DNA from: CAWKKW01 sp963850345
Lineage (GTDB): Bacteria > Acidobacteriota > Terriglobia > Terriglobales > Acidobacteriaceae
Assembly (NCBI GenBank): GCA_963850345.1
Contig: CAWKKW010000009.1
Span: forward strand, 124,001 to 188,000
Direction of reading: 5' to 3'
DNA: 64,000 bases
The position numbers were made by a program, and so were the translations under genes. The notes under the pieces are model-generated. The model was not told the DNA's origin and did not search any database. It saw nothing but the letters and a program-made list of their open reading frames with translations. Below are positions 43,972-53,200 of the stretch, in pieces (position 1 is the stretch's first letter; the number at the start of each line of letters is the position of its first letter).

Positions 43972-44526
43972 TCACGGAATTTCAGGATACAGGAGCTCGG
44001 TGAACCGGGGGTCGTCCGCCATGTCTTGAAAATCAGAGTCGCTGCGGGCTTGGATGCGATTTTGCGGATTGAGTTCAATGGCTGCTGTTAAATGTTCAAG
44101 ACATTCTTCCGCCTGACCCGTCATGCTGTCGAGAATGGCAATGCCGTAGTGGGCGTAATCGGCTGAGGGGTGGCCGGCGAGAATGCTCTCAAACTGATCG
44201 CGGGCTTCTTCATAGGAGCCGGTGTTGAGCAGCGAAATGGCGTAATCGTACTGTTCTTCAGGGGTGTTGAACGACAGCGCGGCTCGCTTCACGTTGCGAT
44301 CGCAGGCAGTCAGATAGACCCGAGAGCGCTCCGTCAGCTCGTTGGGCCCGGCGTTCACCAGCTTTTCGAAGATGGTTCTCGCTTTGTCGAACTTGCCCTC
44401 CTGCATCAACTGCAAGCCCATCTGATAGTGCTGCAGAGCCTGCTGCTGCGCGGCATTGGCGACCGGGTGCGGCTTACCGGCGATGGTACGGGGAGTGCGA
44501 CGAGGACCCTGACGTGCTTCTTGCAT
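43972..44526 (-). CDS. TPR-repeat protein
   Basis: 184 residues from ATG 44526; the frame is open further to 44604. Three to four helical tetratricopeptide-like repeats are visible (QALQHYQMGLQLMQEGKFDKA; EQYDYAISLLNTGSYEEARDQ; ADYAHYGIAILDSMTGQAEE). The N-terminal 25 residues are basic and Gln-rich. There is no signal peptide, so a cytosolic scaffold or adaptor is likely. The function is unknown; it is adjacent to yvcK on the same strand (56 bases). Confidence 0.8.
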   Translation of the reverse strand: MQEARQGPRRTPRTIAGKPHPVANAAQQQALQHYQMGLQLMQEGKFDKARTIFEKLVNAGPNELTERSRVYLTACDRNVKRAALSFNTPEEQYDYAISLLNTGSYEEARDQFESILAGHPSADYAHYGIAILDSMTGQAEECLEHLTAAIELNPQNRIQARSDSDFQDMADDPRFTELLYPEIP

Positions 44527-44537
44527 ACGGTATGTTT

Positions 44538-44554
44538 CCTTTTCTGCGAAAAGG
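44538..44554 (-). promoter_or_regulatory. Hairpin covering the ribosome-binding site of the TPR gene
   Basis: Stem CCTTTTC / GAAAAGG with a 3-nt loop, on the minus strand 12 bases before the start at 44526. Its 3' arm contains the purine-rich AAAAGG that would serve as the Shine-Dalgarno sequence. It could reduce translation when folded. Confidence 0.35.
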
Positions 44555-44706
44555 GGATGTGCCCGAGTGCGCGTTCTTACCCGTGAAAACGCCAGGCACC
44601 GCAACGGTAAACGCCGAAGTTAAGATTAACCATTAAGACCGTTTTTATACGCACAACCCACACCTACGTCAACTCGCGCCGCTTCTCCGATCAAGCGTCA
44701 CAGCCT

Positions 44707-45312
44707 TCAGCTCTTGGCGGAATGAGTATAAACCTCAGGGTTCAGGGTCGGATCGTTGTACATCTTCAGTTGCCGGTAGAGCTTGAATCGGCGCCGACCC
44801 TGCAGCACTTCCACCCACACATGATCGAGGCAATGCGCCAGGTCGGCGCGTTGTTCCAGCAGAATACGATGACGTTCCTCGTTTCGCTCCCGATGCCCAG
44901 TGGGCGCGTCGGGGCGGCCGATCTCTTCGCGGGTGTGGTACAGCTTCAGCGAGAGAATCGAAAGCCGGTCGATGATCAGTCCCGGTGTCTCGGAGTGAAG
45001 TTCGGCATCGGGATTGGGCAGGTTTCGTTCCGCCAGGAACGCCAGCAGCATCGCGTCGCAGCCCTCTGCGAGATCGTTGCGGTGTTGATTAATGCGATCG
45101 ATGGCCCGCTTCACCTCGGCGATGGTGCGCTCCGGTGCGCCCGGAATGCGGGCTCGGTCTTCCTCGTGCCACAGTTCGAAGTTGGCTAAGTGCTGCGCCG
45201 TCACCTGGTCAAGGAATTCGCTCTCGCCGGTGGCGCATACCAGCGGCAAATCCTGGTGCCACTGCGAAGTGCGCTGGTCGTGAAGGTCGGAAATCTGTCT
45301 GGCTGAAATCAT
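44707..45312 (-). CDS. DUF4254-family protein
   Basis: A 201-residue cytosolic protein of the DUF4254 family, mostly helical. Recognisable blocks are ARQISDLHDQRTSQWHQ, ANFELWHEEDRARIPGAP, IDRINQHRNDLAEGCDAML, ETPGLIIDRLSILSLKLYH and LDHVWVEVLQGRRRFKLYRQ. The family is common in Acidobacteria and is often near glycan or LPS genes; its biochemical role is unknown to me. Complete, with the start at 45312. The ATP-grasp gene is divergent, with 119 bases between. Confidence 0.88.
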   Translation of the reverse strand: MISARQISDLHDQRTSQWHQDLPLVCATGESEFLDQVTAQHLANFELWHEEDRARIPGAPERTIAEVKRAIDRINQHRNDLAEGCDAMLLAFLAERNLPNPDAELHSETPGLIIDRLSILSLKLYHTREEIGRPDAPTGHRERNEERHRILLEQRADLAHCLDHVWVEVLQGRRRFKLYRQLKMYNDPTLNPEVYTHSAKS

Positions 45313-45431
45313 AAAATAAGCCCGTTCCGCAGCCCTGCCGGTGTGCCCGCTGGGGCTGCCGGGCGGAGTGCGCTCTTATGGTAGAACTAACGGAAGAGAA
45401 CGGCGAGTCGCGACTCGTCCCAGGCTGACGC

Positions 45432-46637
45432 ATGACCGAGAAGAACGAGCTGATCCTCTGCATCACCAGCTACGAGAAGGGGCAGGCTTTCATGCGGCAG
45501 GCCGCCGGCATGGGCTGCCGCGTCATACTGCTGACCGTCGACAAGCATCGCGATAGCGACTGGCCGCGCGATTGCCTCGAAGAAGTTCTCACCATGCCTG
45601 ACGGCCTCACGCGCGAACAGATCACCAACACCGTCACCTACCTGGCTCGTTCGCGAAAGATCGACCGCATTGTGGCGCTCGATGAATTCGACATGGAAAC
45701 CGCCGCCCATCTGCGCGAGCACATGCGCATCCCGGGCATGGGGCTCACGACCATGGCCAATTTTCGCGACAAGCTGGCTATGCGCATCGAGGCGAGGCGC
45801 GCCGGTGCGCTGGTGCCGGACTTCACCTCGGTACTGAACTACGACGACCTGCGAGCCTATATGGCAGCAGTTCCCGGACCCTGGGTGTTGAAGCCCCGTT
45901 CGGAAGCTTCGGCAATCGGGATTAAGAAGATCCACGAGCCGGAACAGCTATGGCGTGCGCTCGACGAACTCGGCGACCGGCAGAGCTACTTCCTGCTGGA
46001 GAAGTTTATTCCCGGCGAGATCTTTCACGTCGATGCGATTACCAGCGAACGCAAGGTGGTCTTTCAGGAAGTGAGCGGGTACGGCATGCCGCCGATGCAG
46101 TTGATGAACGAAGGCGGCGTCTTCACCACGCGGGTGCTGGACCGCGAGTCGAAGGACGCGATCGCGCTCAAAAAGAATAACGCCGAGCTCGTGCCTGCGA
46201 TGGGCTTGCTGCGGGGTGTAAGTCACGCCGAGTATATTCGCGCGGCTGAAGACGGCCGCTACTACTTCCTCGAAGTGGCTGCCCGCGTGGGCGGCGCCTT
46301 CATCGCCGAGCTGGTGGAATTTGCCAGCGGCCTGAATCTCTGGGCGGAGTGGGCGCGCATCGAGGTCTGTTCGTTGCGCGGAGTGCCCTACACGCTGCCC
46401 GACATTCGACCAAGCTATACCGGCAGCGTTCTCTGCCTGGCGCGAACGTCCGAACCGGATACCTCGGCCTTCAGCGATCCTGAAGTGGTGTACCGCATGA
46501 AGAAGCATCACCATGCCGGACTGATCGTGCAGTCGCCGCATCCGGAGCGCGTAAAAACACTGCTGGAGAATTACAGTGAGCGGTTTGTTCAGACGTATCT
46601 CGCCGTCGAACCGCCACCCGACAAACCTACTGCTTGA
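45432..46637 (+). CDS. ATP-grasp domain ligase
   Basis: 401 residues. The N-terminal Rossmann-like part ends near residue 100. The central ATP-grasp fold has PGPWVLKPRSEASAIGIKKI (nucleotide-binding Lys), YFLLEKFIPGEIFHVDAIT and YYFLEVAARVGGAFIAELVEF (metal-binding Glu and Asn/Arg region). Such ligases join a carboxylate to an amine or thiol with ATP. The substrate is not evident. It is 15 bases upstream of galT on the same strand and is probably cotranscribed with it. Confidence 0.9.
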   Translation: MTEKNELILCITSYEKGQAFMRQAAGMGCRVILLTVDKHRDSDWPRDCLEEVLTMPDGLTREQITNTVTYLARSRKIDRIVALDEFDMETAAHLREHMRIPGMGLTTMANFRDKLAMRIEARRAGALVPDFTSVLNYDDLRAYMAAVPGPWVLKPRSEASAIGIKKIHEPEQLWRALDELGDRQSYFLLEKFIPGEIFHVDAITSERKVVFQEVSGYGMPPMQLMNEGGVFTTRVLDRESKDAIALKKNNAELVPAMGLLRGVSHAEYIRAAEDGRYYFLEVAARVGGAFIAELVEFASGLNLWAEWARIEVCSLRGVPYTLPDIRPSYTGSVLCLARTSEPDTSAFSDPEVVYRMKKHHHAGLIVQSPHPERVKTLLENYSERFVQTYLAVEPPPDKPTA

Positions 46638-46652
46638 AGGGAAGTTCGCAAG

Positions 46653-47696
46653 GTGTCAGACCTCACGTTTCCGCATCGCCGCTACAATCCACTTCGTAAA
46701 CAATGGGTACTGGTCTCACCGCACCGTACGCAGCGGCCGTGGCAGGGGGAGGTCAATCCCTCGTCCGGATTCTCCGATGTTCACTATGACCCGGCCTGCT
46801 ATCTGTGCCCCGGCAACGAGCGGGCGGGGGGACACCAGAATCCTCCGTACACCAGCGTCTTCGTTTTTCAGAATGACTATGCGGCCCTGATGCCGGACTC
46901 TCCCGCGCCTGAGGGTGACACAGGATCGCCGCTCCTGCGGGCTGAACGGGAACGCGGAGAGTGCCGGGTGGTCTGCTTCCATCCCGATCACAGCCTCACG
47001 GTCGCGCGTATGGAATTGGGCGACATTCACACCGTCGTGGATACTTGGGCCGAACAATACGAGGAGTTGAGTTCCAAATCGGGAATTGCGCACGTACAGA
47101 TCTTCGAGAACCGCGGCGCGATGATGGGCGCCAGCAATCCCCATCCTCACTGCCAGATCTGGGCCACGGAGCACGTTCCGGACGAGCCCATGGCGGAGTT
47201 GGTCTCGCAGCGCGAATATCATCAGCAGCACGGATCCTGCCTGCTCTGCGACTACCTCGCGGCAGAATCCCGGCAAAAAGAGCGGATCGTGTGCGAGAAC
47301 GAAGATTTTCTCGTCGTGGTGCCGTGGTGGGCGGTATGGCCCTTTGAGACCCTGGTTCTCTCCAAGCAGCATCTCGGGTCGTTGCTTGAATTCACAGACC
47401 GGCAGCGCACGTCGCTGGCAGACATCCTGAAGCAGACGACCACCCGCTACGACAACCTCTTCGAGACCAGCTTTCCTTATACGATGGGCTTCCATCAGAG
47501 CCCGACCGACCGTCAGGCGCATCCGGAGTGGCACTTCCACGCGCACTACTATCCGCCATTGCTGCGTTCGGCCACGGTGCGTAAGTTCATGGTGGGATTC
47601 GAGATGCTGGGTATGCCGCAGAGGGATATCACGCCCGAAAGCGCGGCGGAACGGCTGCGGACGCTGCCCGCAGAACACTTTACCCTTCGCAAGTAA
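46653..47696 (+). CDS. galT: UDP-glucose--hexose-1-phosphate uridylyltransferase
   Basis: A 347-residue Leloir-pathway enzyme that exchanges UMP between UDP-glucose and galactose 1-phosphate. The N-terminus FPHRRYNPLRKQWVLVSPHR is diagnostic. The zinc-binding CYLCPGN is present near residue 50. The active-site histidine triad is in MGASNPHPHCQIWATE. The C-terminal HIT-like repeat has GFHQSPTDRQAHPEWHFHAHY. It starts with GTG 46653, with GAAGGGAAG upstream. No galK or galE is adjacent, so it may supply UDP-sugars for surface glycans as well as handle galactose. Confidence 0.95.
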   Translation: MSDLTFPHRRYNPLRKQWVLVSPHRTQRPWQGEVNPSSGFSDVHYDPACYLCPGNERAGGHQNPPYTSVFVFQNDYAALMPDSPAPEGDTGSPLLRAERERGECRVVCFHPDHSLTVARMELGDIHTVVDTWAEQYEELSSKSGIAHVQIFENRGAMMGASNPHPHCQIWATEHVPDEPMAELVSQREYHQQHGSCLLCDYLAAESRQKERIVCENEDFLVVVPWWAVWPFETLVLSKQHLGSLLEFTDRQRTSLADILKQTTTRYDNLFETSFPYTMGFHQSPTDRQAHPEWHFHAHYYPPLLRSATVRKFMVGFEMLGMPQRDITPESAAERLRTLPAEHFTLRK

Positions 47697-47813
47697 TTTC
47701 AGCCCAAAGAGACGCGATCGCCGCGTCGTGACAGACTCCAGAGCCGGGGTCTGGTGGGCAAATCCGTGCTTCCGGCCGGGGAAAAAGCGACGAAGAACGG
47801 TGGGTGTGAGGGG

Positions 47814-47889
47814 TGGTGAGCTCGCTGGGGCTCGAACCCAGGACCAACGCCTTAAAAGGGCGATGCTCTACCAACTGAGCTACGAGCTC
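47814..47889 (-). tRNA. tRNA-Lys (anticodon UUU), with encoded CCA
   Basis: A 76-nt cloverleaf on the minus strand. The acceptor stem is GAGCTCG / CGAGCTC with discriminator A and encoded CCA. The D stem is GCTC / GAGC with loop AGTTGGTA. The anticodon arm has loop CTTTTAA, giving anticodon TTT; its outermost pair is a T-T mismatch. The T arm is CTGGG TTCGAGC CCCAG. It lies between galT and the bcs operon on the opposite strand. Confidence 0.95.
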
Positions 47890-48277
47890 ACAGATTTCCA
47901 AGATAACACAGGAACATGGGTAACTTGCGTGGTGCTCCCTTCGTTACTACCCTCTGCATACGGAAAATACACGATTCTTGTTGCAAGCAGGACCTTGTTT
48001 CCCCTCTACTACTAGGCAGATATCAAGAAAAACAGGCACGGAAACTCTGGCAGCGCTCTCTCGTTTGCTTTTCCGAGGGGTGTGTCAGGGTGGCACAGGA
48101 GTGTTATTGCGGCTCGCTGGACAGGTGACTATTCTGGCCACGATATCCAGCAATCCTTACTGATTTTCTCCGGCATACAGGCCGGTGTGTGCTGCCCGGT
48201 GGTTTTCGGGCAAGCGTTTACACCGCGAGGTGGTTGGTTCCAAGCCGGGTAGAAGACAGCAGAACGAGGGCAGTGGA
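47890..48277 (+). other. Upstream region and probable 5' leader of the bcs operon
   Basis: 388 bases without a gene between the tRNA and the first ATG of the bcs operon. Several long frames overlap it but have poor composition. It probably holds the operon promoter and leader. Structured elements near its end are listed separately. I did not find the conserved core of a class I c-di-GMP riboswitch. Confidence 0.5.
48170..48225 (+). promoter_or_regulatory. Two competing hairpins in the bcs operon leader
   Basis: An upstream hairpin CCGGC / GCCGG (48170-48185) shares bases 48183-48185 with a longer bulged hairpin. That one pairs CGGTGT (48183-48188) with ACACCG (48220-48225), then GC with GC, then TGCCCG (48193-48198) with CGGGCA (48207-48212), loop GTGGTTTT. 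The two cannot form together. The element ends 52 bases before the bcsQ start. A switch is inferred only from pairing. Confidence 0.4.
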
Positions 48278-50284
48278 ATGGTTGAGCGCAAGAAAGACGA
48301 TGTGATCGAAGCCGCCGATGATGTGGCGGTCCTGTATTCGTGGGCCAATCTTCACGGCGCGAAGTACCGGGACTTTTCCGCCTCCCGCCAGGAGTTGCGC
48401 GCGCAGTCACGTCACCGGACCGAGCAGGACGCGTTGGCGCAGGAAGCAGTGGCAGCCGTTGCTGAAGAGAATGCCAAGCCGGCAGTAGAGGCGCAAGCGC
48501 CGGCAGCTCCGGAGACCGCCACAATGGCGGCGAATGCGCGGAAGAATCTGCGGCCGGAGATGCGCCCCCTGGGCGAACCTAAGAGCGCACATCAGAAGAC
48601 CACGGTGCAATATGAGCGGATGCCCGCCCCCGTGGCTGCTTTGTTGGCGACGGCGGCTACAGACTCGAGCGTCGATGCTCCAGCGCCCAAAATTGCCCCT
48701 CCTACAGCACCGGAAATGGCGCCTATCGCGAATGGAACCGCAGCGCCCGCCGACCGCGCCCCTGCGGAACGGCCGGAGCGCTATGCCAACTTGCCCCGGG
48801 AAAAGGAGTACCGGGAACAGCCCCCGGCCGAGGCGCAGTATCGCGAACAGCCGCGCAGGGAATTTCGCGAGACCCCAAACTGGGAGCGCGACAGGAGCGA
48901 GCCGCAGGGCAGGGAACCCCAAAGCAGGGAACCCTATCGGGAACCTCTTGCGCGAGAGCCGCAGTATCGCGAGGCCGCGCCGCGGGAGCCGCAGTATCGT
49001 GAGCCGCAAAGTCGTGAGTCGCAAGTTCGGGATCCGTACATTCGAGAGTCACAAAGCCGCGGGGCGCAGAACTGGGAACCTCAGCTTCGAGAGACACGCG
49101 AGCCGCAATACCGCGACGTGCGGGAGACGCAATCCCGGGAAGCGCAATACCGCGAAACCCGTGAGCCACAGTACCGCGAGCCGCAGTATCCAGAAGCGCA
49201 GTATCGCGAACAGCCAAACTCCAACCCGGGGACGCCCTTCGGCGAGCAGGCCTTTGCGCCTCGCGTCGAGCGTCGCTCCCCGAATGCACGGCCGGAGTTC
49301 ACGCCTACTGTCGAACGTCGTGTGCAGCGCGAGCAGGCATTCTCCTACCAGTCCCGTCCCTCCTGGATGGCGTCAGAGAGCGAAGCCGCTCTCTACGGAG
49401 CGAACGGAGATGGTTCCGAGACGCTGCAGCAGTCTCGCGAACGGGTAGCCTCGCGCTGGTTCGCACTCAAAGGCGTCTTCGACAACTCAGCCAACGAACC
49501 ACGGACCGAGCGTCGCCGCAACATTCAAGTCCCGACGATCGCGGTTTTTTCGCTTGCCGGCGGCGTGGGCAAGACCAGCCTGGTGGCCACCCTGGGGCGT
49601 TCGCTTTCAGCACTCGGTGAAAGAGTGCTGCTGGCGGATACGAGTTCTTACGGGCTGTTGCCCTACTACTTCGGCGCGCGCGATCTTCGCCCCGGCGTGA
49701 TGCGGACCTTTTCGCCTCCCGGCGGCGGCACAGACGCTCCGGTAAACCTGCTGAATCTCGACGCGGATTCGCACGAGACTGACCCTCAGAATATGGATTG
49801 GCTGGCTGAGGACCTGAACCGGAACGCTCGCGGTTGCAGCCGCATTCTGGTCGATCTGGCTACAGCTTCGGCTTCCTTGACGCGGCGCGCACTGCGCATG
49901 ACACCTACCGTGCTGGTGCCGATCATTCCGGACATGAACTCGATCGTCACGCTGAGCGTGGTGGACGGCTTCTTCCGCAACCACCAGAACTCGGAAGGCC
50001 GCCCGGTGCAGCCCTACTACGTTCTGAACCAGTTTGACCCCTCCATGCCGCTGCACCTGGATGTGCGCGAAGTACTGCGTCAACAGTTGGGAGAGCGGCT
50101 GCTGCCGTTCGTTCTGCGCCGCAGCCAGGCGGTGAGCGAAGCTCTTGCCGAAGGGATGACGGTGGTCGATTACGCGCCCGACTCCACGGTCGCAGACGAC
50201 TACCAGCAGCTGGCCGATTGGCTGCGCAGTGTCTCCGCGCCGGCCGGGGTTGGATATCGCGGCATGCGGTGGAGCGAGAGATGA
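48278..50284 (+). CDS. bcsQ: BcsQ-type MinD/ParA ATPase with BcsR-like head and repeat-rich extension
   Basis: 668 residues from ATG 48278 (GAGGGCAGTGGA upstream). E. coli BcsQ has about 250. Residues 13-40 (ADDVAVLYSWANLHGAKYRD) resemble the short BcsR/YhjR protein. Residues 50-170 are Ala/Pro-rich. Residues 176-312 are degenerate repeats built on Arg-Glu-Pro-Gln-Tyr. The C-terminal 250 residues are the MinD-like ATPase: P-loop SLAGGVGKTSLVATLG (425-440), VLLADTSSYGLLPYYF, and SRILVDLATASASLTRRAL. The MinD signature Lys of KGGVGKT is Ala427, while Lys432 is kept. BcsQ localises and stabilises the cellulose synthase complex at the inner membrane. Stop overlaps the next start (ATGA). Confidence 0.88.
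   Translation: MVERKKDDVIEAADDVAVLYSWANLHGAKYRDFSASRQELRAQSRHRTEQDALAQEAVAAVAEENAKPAVEAQAPAAPETATMAANARKNLRPEMRPLGEPKSAHQKTTVQYERMPAPVAALLATAATDSSVDAPAPKIAPPTAPEMAPIANGTAAPADRAPAERPERYANLPREKEYREQPPAEAQYREQPRREFRETPNWERDRSEPQGREPQSREPYREPLAREPQYREAAPREPQYREPQSRESQVRDPYIRESQSRGAQNWEPQLRETREPQYRDVRETQSREAQYRETREPQYREPQYPEAQYREQPNSNPGTPFGEQAFAPRVERRSPNARPEFTPTVERRVQREQAFSYQSRPSWMASESEAALYGANGDGSETLQQSRERVASRWFALKGVFDNSANEPRTERRRNIQVPTIAVFSLAGGVGKTSLVATLGRSLSALGERVLLADTSSYGLLPYYFGARDLRPGVMRTFSPPGGGTDAPVNLLNLDADSHETDPQNMDWLAEDLNRNARGCSRILVDLATASASLTRRALRMTPTVLVPIIPDMNSIVTLSVVDGFFRNHQNSEGRPVQPYYVLNQFDPSMPLHLDVREVLRQQLGERLLPFVLRRSQAVSEALAEGMTVVDYAPDSTVADDYQQLADWLRSVSAPAGVGYRGMRWSER
48803..49213 (+). 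repeat. Coding tandem repeat: Arg-Glu-Pro-Gln-Tyr type units in BcsQ
   Basis: About 20 degenerate units of 5-9 residues such as REPQYREP, REAQYRET and REPQSRES, within residues 176-312. At the DNA level the core is CGNGAGCCGCAGTATCG-like. No intervening unique spacers of fixed length are present, and the frame is kept throughout, so this is a protein repeat and not a CRISPR array. Confidence 0.85.
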
Positions 50285-53200
50285 TTGGTTCCGGACTATG
50301 GCGGGAGATCGAGTCGGGGAACAACCCGGTGACGCTGCTGTTTCGCATCACGGTGCTCGCCGCCAGTGCGTTCTGCCTCATCTTCTTCGGTGCGCTGCAA
50401 CTGAGTTGGCCGCAGCAGGCGGTACTCGGCCTGCTGATGCTGCTGATCGCGCTCTGGCTGGGTAAGGCGTCGAACTCCTACCTGGTTACGCTCACGCTGA
50501 TGATCATGTCGATGTTCTCCACCTTCCGCTACGCCTTCTGGCGCGTGCACACGGTGGTGACATTTTTTCGAGATCCGGGCGTGAAATGGGGTCCGCTCGA
50601 CGGATTCTTCATCCTGCTGCTGTTTATCGCCGAAGGCTATGCCTACTGCATTCTGTTCCTGGGATACTTCCAGACGATCTGGCCACTGCGGCGCGCACCC
50701 GTACCCCTGCCCGATGATACGGATAGCTGGCCGCATGTTGACCTGGTGATCCCGACCTATAACGAACCGCTGAGCGTAGTTCGCTACACCGCCTTTGCCG
50801 CACTGAATATCGACTGGCCTGCGGACAAGTTACACGTCTACATTCTCGACGACGGCAAGCGCGAGGAGTTCCGCAAGTTTTCGCAGGAAGCCGGCATCGG
50901 CTACATGACCCGCAGCGATAACAAGCATGCGAAGGCGGGCAACATCAATCGCGCGCTCGAGAGGCTTCACGCTCCGTTTGTCGCCATCTTCGATTGCGAT
51001 CACGTGCCTACGCGCAGCTTCCTGCAGATGACCATCGGCTGGTTTCAGCGTGACCAGAACCTGGCCATGCTGCAGACGCCGCACCACTTCTATTCGCCCG
51101 ATCCGTTTGAACGAAACCTGCATCAGTTCCGCACCATTCCCAATGAAGGGGAACTGTTCTACGGCATCGTGCAGGACGGCAACGATTTCTGGAACGCAAC
51201 CTTCTTCTGCGGCTCCTGCGCGGTCTTGCGCCGCACGGCACTCGACCAGATCGGCGGAATTGCAGTCGAGACGGTTACAGAAGATGCGCACACCTCGCTG
51301 CGCATGCAGATGAACGGCTGGAACACCGCGTACATCAACATTCCGCAGGCTGCCGGGCTGGCCACGGAACGGCTCTCCGGCCACGTGAAGCAGCGAATTC
51401 GCTGGGCCCGCGGCATGATCCAGATTCTGCGTACGGACAATCCGCTCTTCGCGCGTGGGCTCAAGTTTTCGCAGCGGCTGTGCTACTTCAACGCGATGAC
51501 TCACTTCATGTACGCGTTGCCGCGGCTGATCTTCCTCACCGCACCTTTGATCTATCTCATGCTGGGACACACCAACGTTCCGGGCTACTGGGCTGCGATT
51601 CTCGCGTACGCGCTGCCACACTTGACGCTCTCAAGCATTACCAACTCGAGAATCCAGGGGCAGCACCGGCACTCCTTCTGGAACGAGATCTACGAAACAG
51701 TATTGTCACCGTACATTCTGCTGCCAACAATGCTGGCGCTGGTCAATCCCAAGCTGGGCAAGTTTGACGTGACGGCTAAGGGCGGCGTAGTCAGCGAAAC
51801 GTTTTTCGACTCGCGCATCGCGCAGCCATTCATCGTCATGATGGTGTTCAACATGGTGGGATTGCTGCTGGCCATTCCACGCTTCGTTCACATTCCGTAT
51901 CTCGAGTTCATCTGGGATGGAACCCACCCCGGCACCATCATCATGAATTGCATCTGGGTGGTGTTCAACATCGTTATCCTGGGCGTCTCCGTGGCCGTGG
52001 CTAAAGAATCGCAGCAGCGGCGTGAGAGCGTTCGCGTAACCGTAGCGGCACCAGCGACAGCCAAGCTTCCCGATGGCAGGTTGATCGTCGGCGAGACAGT
52101 GGACGTCTCGAGCGGCGGCGCGCAAGTCACCCTATCGGAAGCGGTCGACCTGAAGGCGGGCGACTCTCTCCGCATGCTCTTCCCGCTCGCAGCAGGCGAA
52201 GCTGAGTTGCCGGTCACGGTGGTGGGATATAAGGCGAGTAATCTTCGTGTGCAGTTCGATCCGCTGACCATCGTGGAAGAGGAGTTGTTGACCATGGTTC
52301 TGTATTCACGAGCGGACACCTGGCTCGGCTGGGGCGAGAGCCGCGAAGTGGATCAGCCGATGCGCAGCTTGTCGCGCATTCTGCGGCTCTCCGTGGTCGG
52401 CCTCCAGATCACCTTTGCCGCTCTCTTCAAACGCAAGGCGAAGAAGAAGACCGTGGTTCCCGCGGCCACCCCGGTGCGCAGTGGCGTAGCTCCAGTGGCA
52501 CTCTTTGCCGCGGCACTGCTGGGGTTGAGCACCTTGCATGCGCATGCAGTGACTCACAACACGACGCGTGTGAAGCTGAGCAGCGCGGAACCGCAGCCGG
52601 ACGCCACGGCCTCGACCAACGGCGGCAATTTCAAAAGTACCTTCACGCTGAAGGACATGGGTGTTCCCGCGACGATCGAACTGCGCGGGATCGACAGCTT
52701 TCACACCGTCTACTTCGCACTGCCGCAGAACCAGGTCGTCAAGCAGGCTAGCCTGCACATCTACTATCACTTCTCGCCCAGCCTACTGCCGCAGCTGAGC
52801 CACATCAAGGTGATGGTCAACGGCACGCTGTTTGCGACGCTGCCGGCGCCGCCCGCTCCTGAATCGGGAGACGCGGTGCTGGATAAGACGCTCACCATGC
52901 CGGCAGATCTGCTGGTGCGAAAGAATCAGCTTACGTTTGAGTTTGTAGGTCACTACACCATGACCTGCGAGGATCCCGCGAACACGGTCTTGTGGAGCCG
53001 CATCGATCCGAACAGCACGCTTGACCTGTCCGGCAGCTTGTTACCGTTGACGGATGATCTGAAGCTGTTACCAATTCCATTCTTCGATGCAGCGTTGACG
53101 GTGCCGCCGGTGATTCCGATTGTGTTTCCCTCGCAGCCCTCGACCAAGGCGCTGCAGGCCGCGGGCATCATCACTTCGTATTTCGGAGCACTGGCGGATT

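Noticed and set aside
47680..47901. 73-codon frame on the minus strand
   Set aside because: It covers the tRNA-Lys gene; the peptide contains the usual spurious translation of a tRNA.
47890..48277. c-di-GMP (GEMM) riboswitch before the bcs operon
   Set aside because: I looked for the conserved GEMM core and tetraloop-receptor patterns and did not see them; only generic hairpins are present.
48803..49213. Dense short repeats resembling a CRISPR array
   Set aside because: The repeats vary in length, have no unique spacers of constant size, stay in one reading frame and encode Arg-Glu-Pro-Gln-Tyr peptides inside BcsQ. No cas genes are near.
47814..50284. bcs operon as a genomic island inserted at the tRNA-Lys gene
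   Set aside because: The tRNA 3' end faces galT, not bcs. No integrase and no direct repeat of the tRNA 3' end were noticed near the operon.
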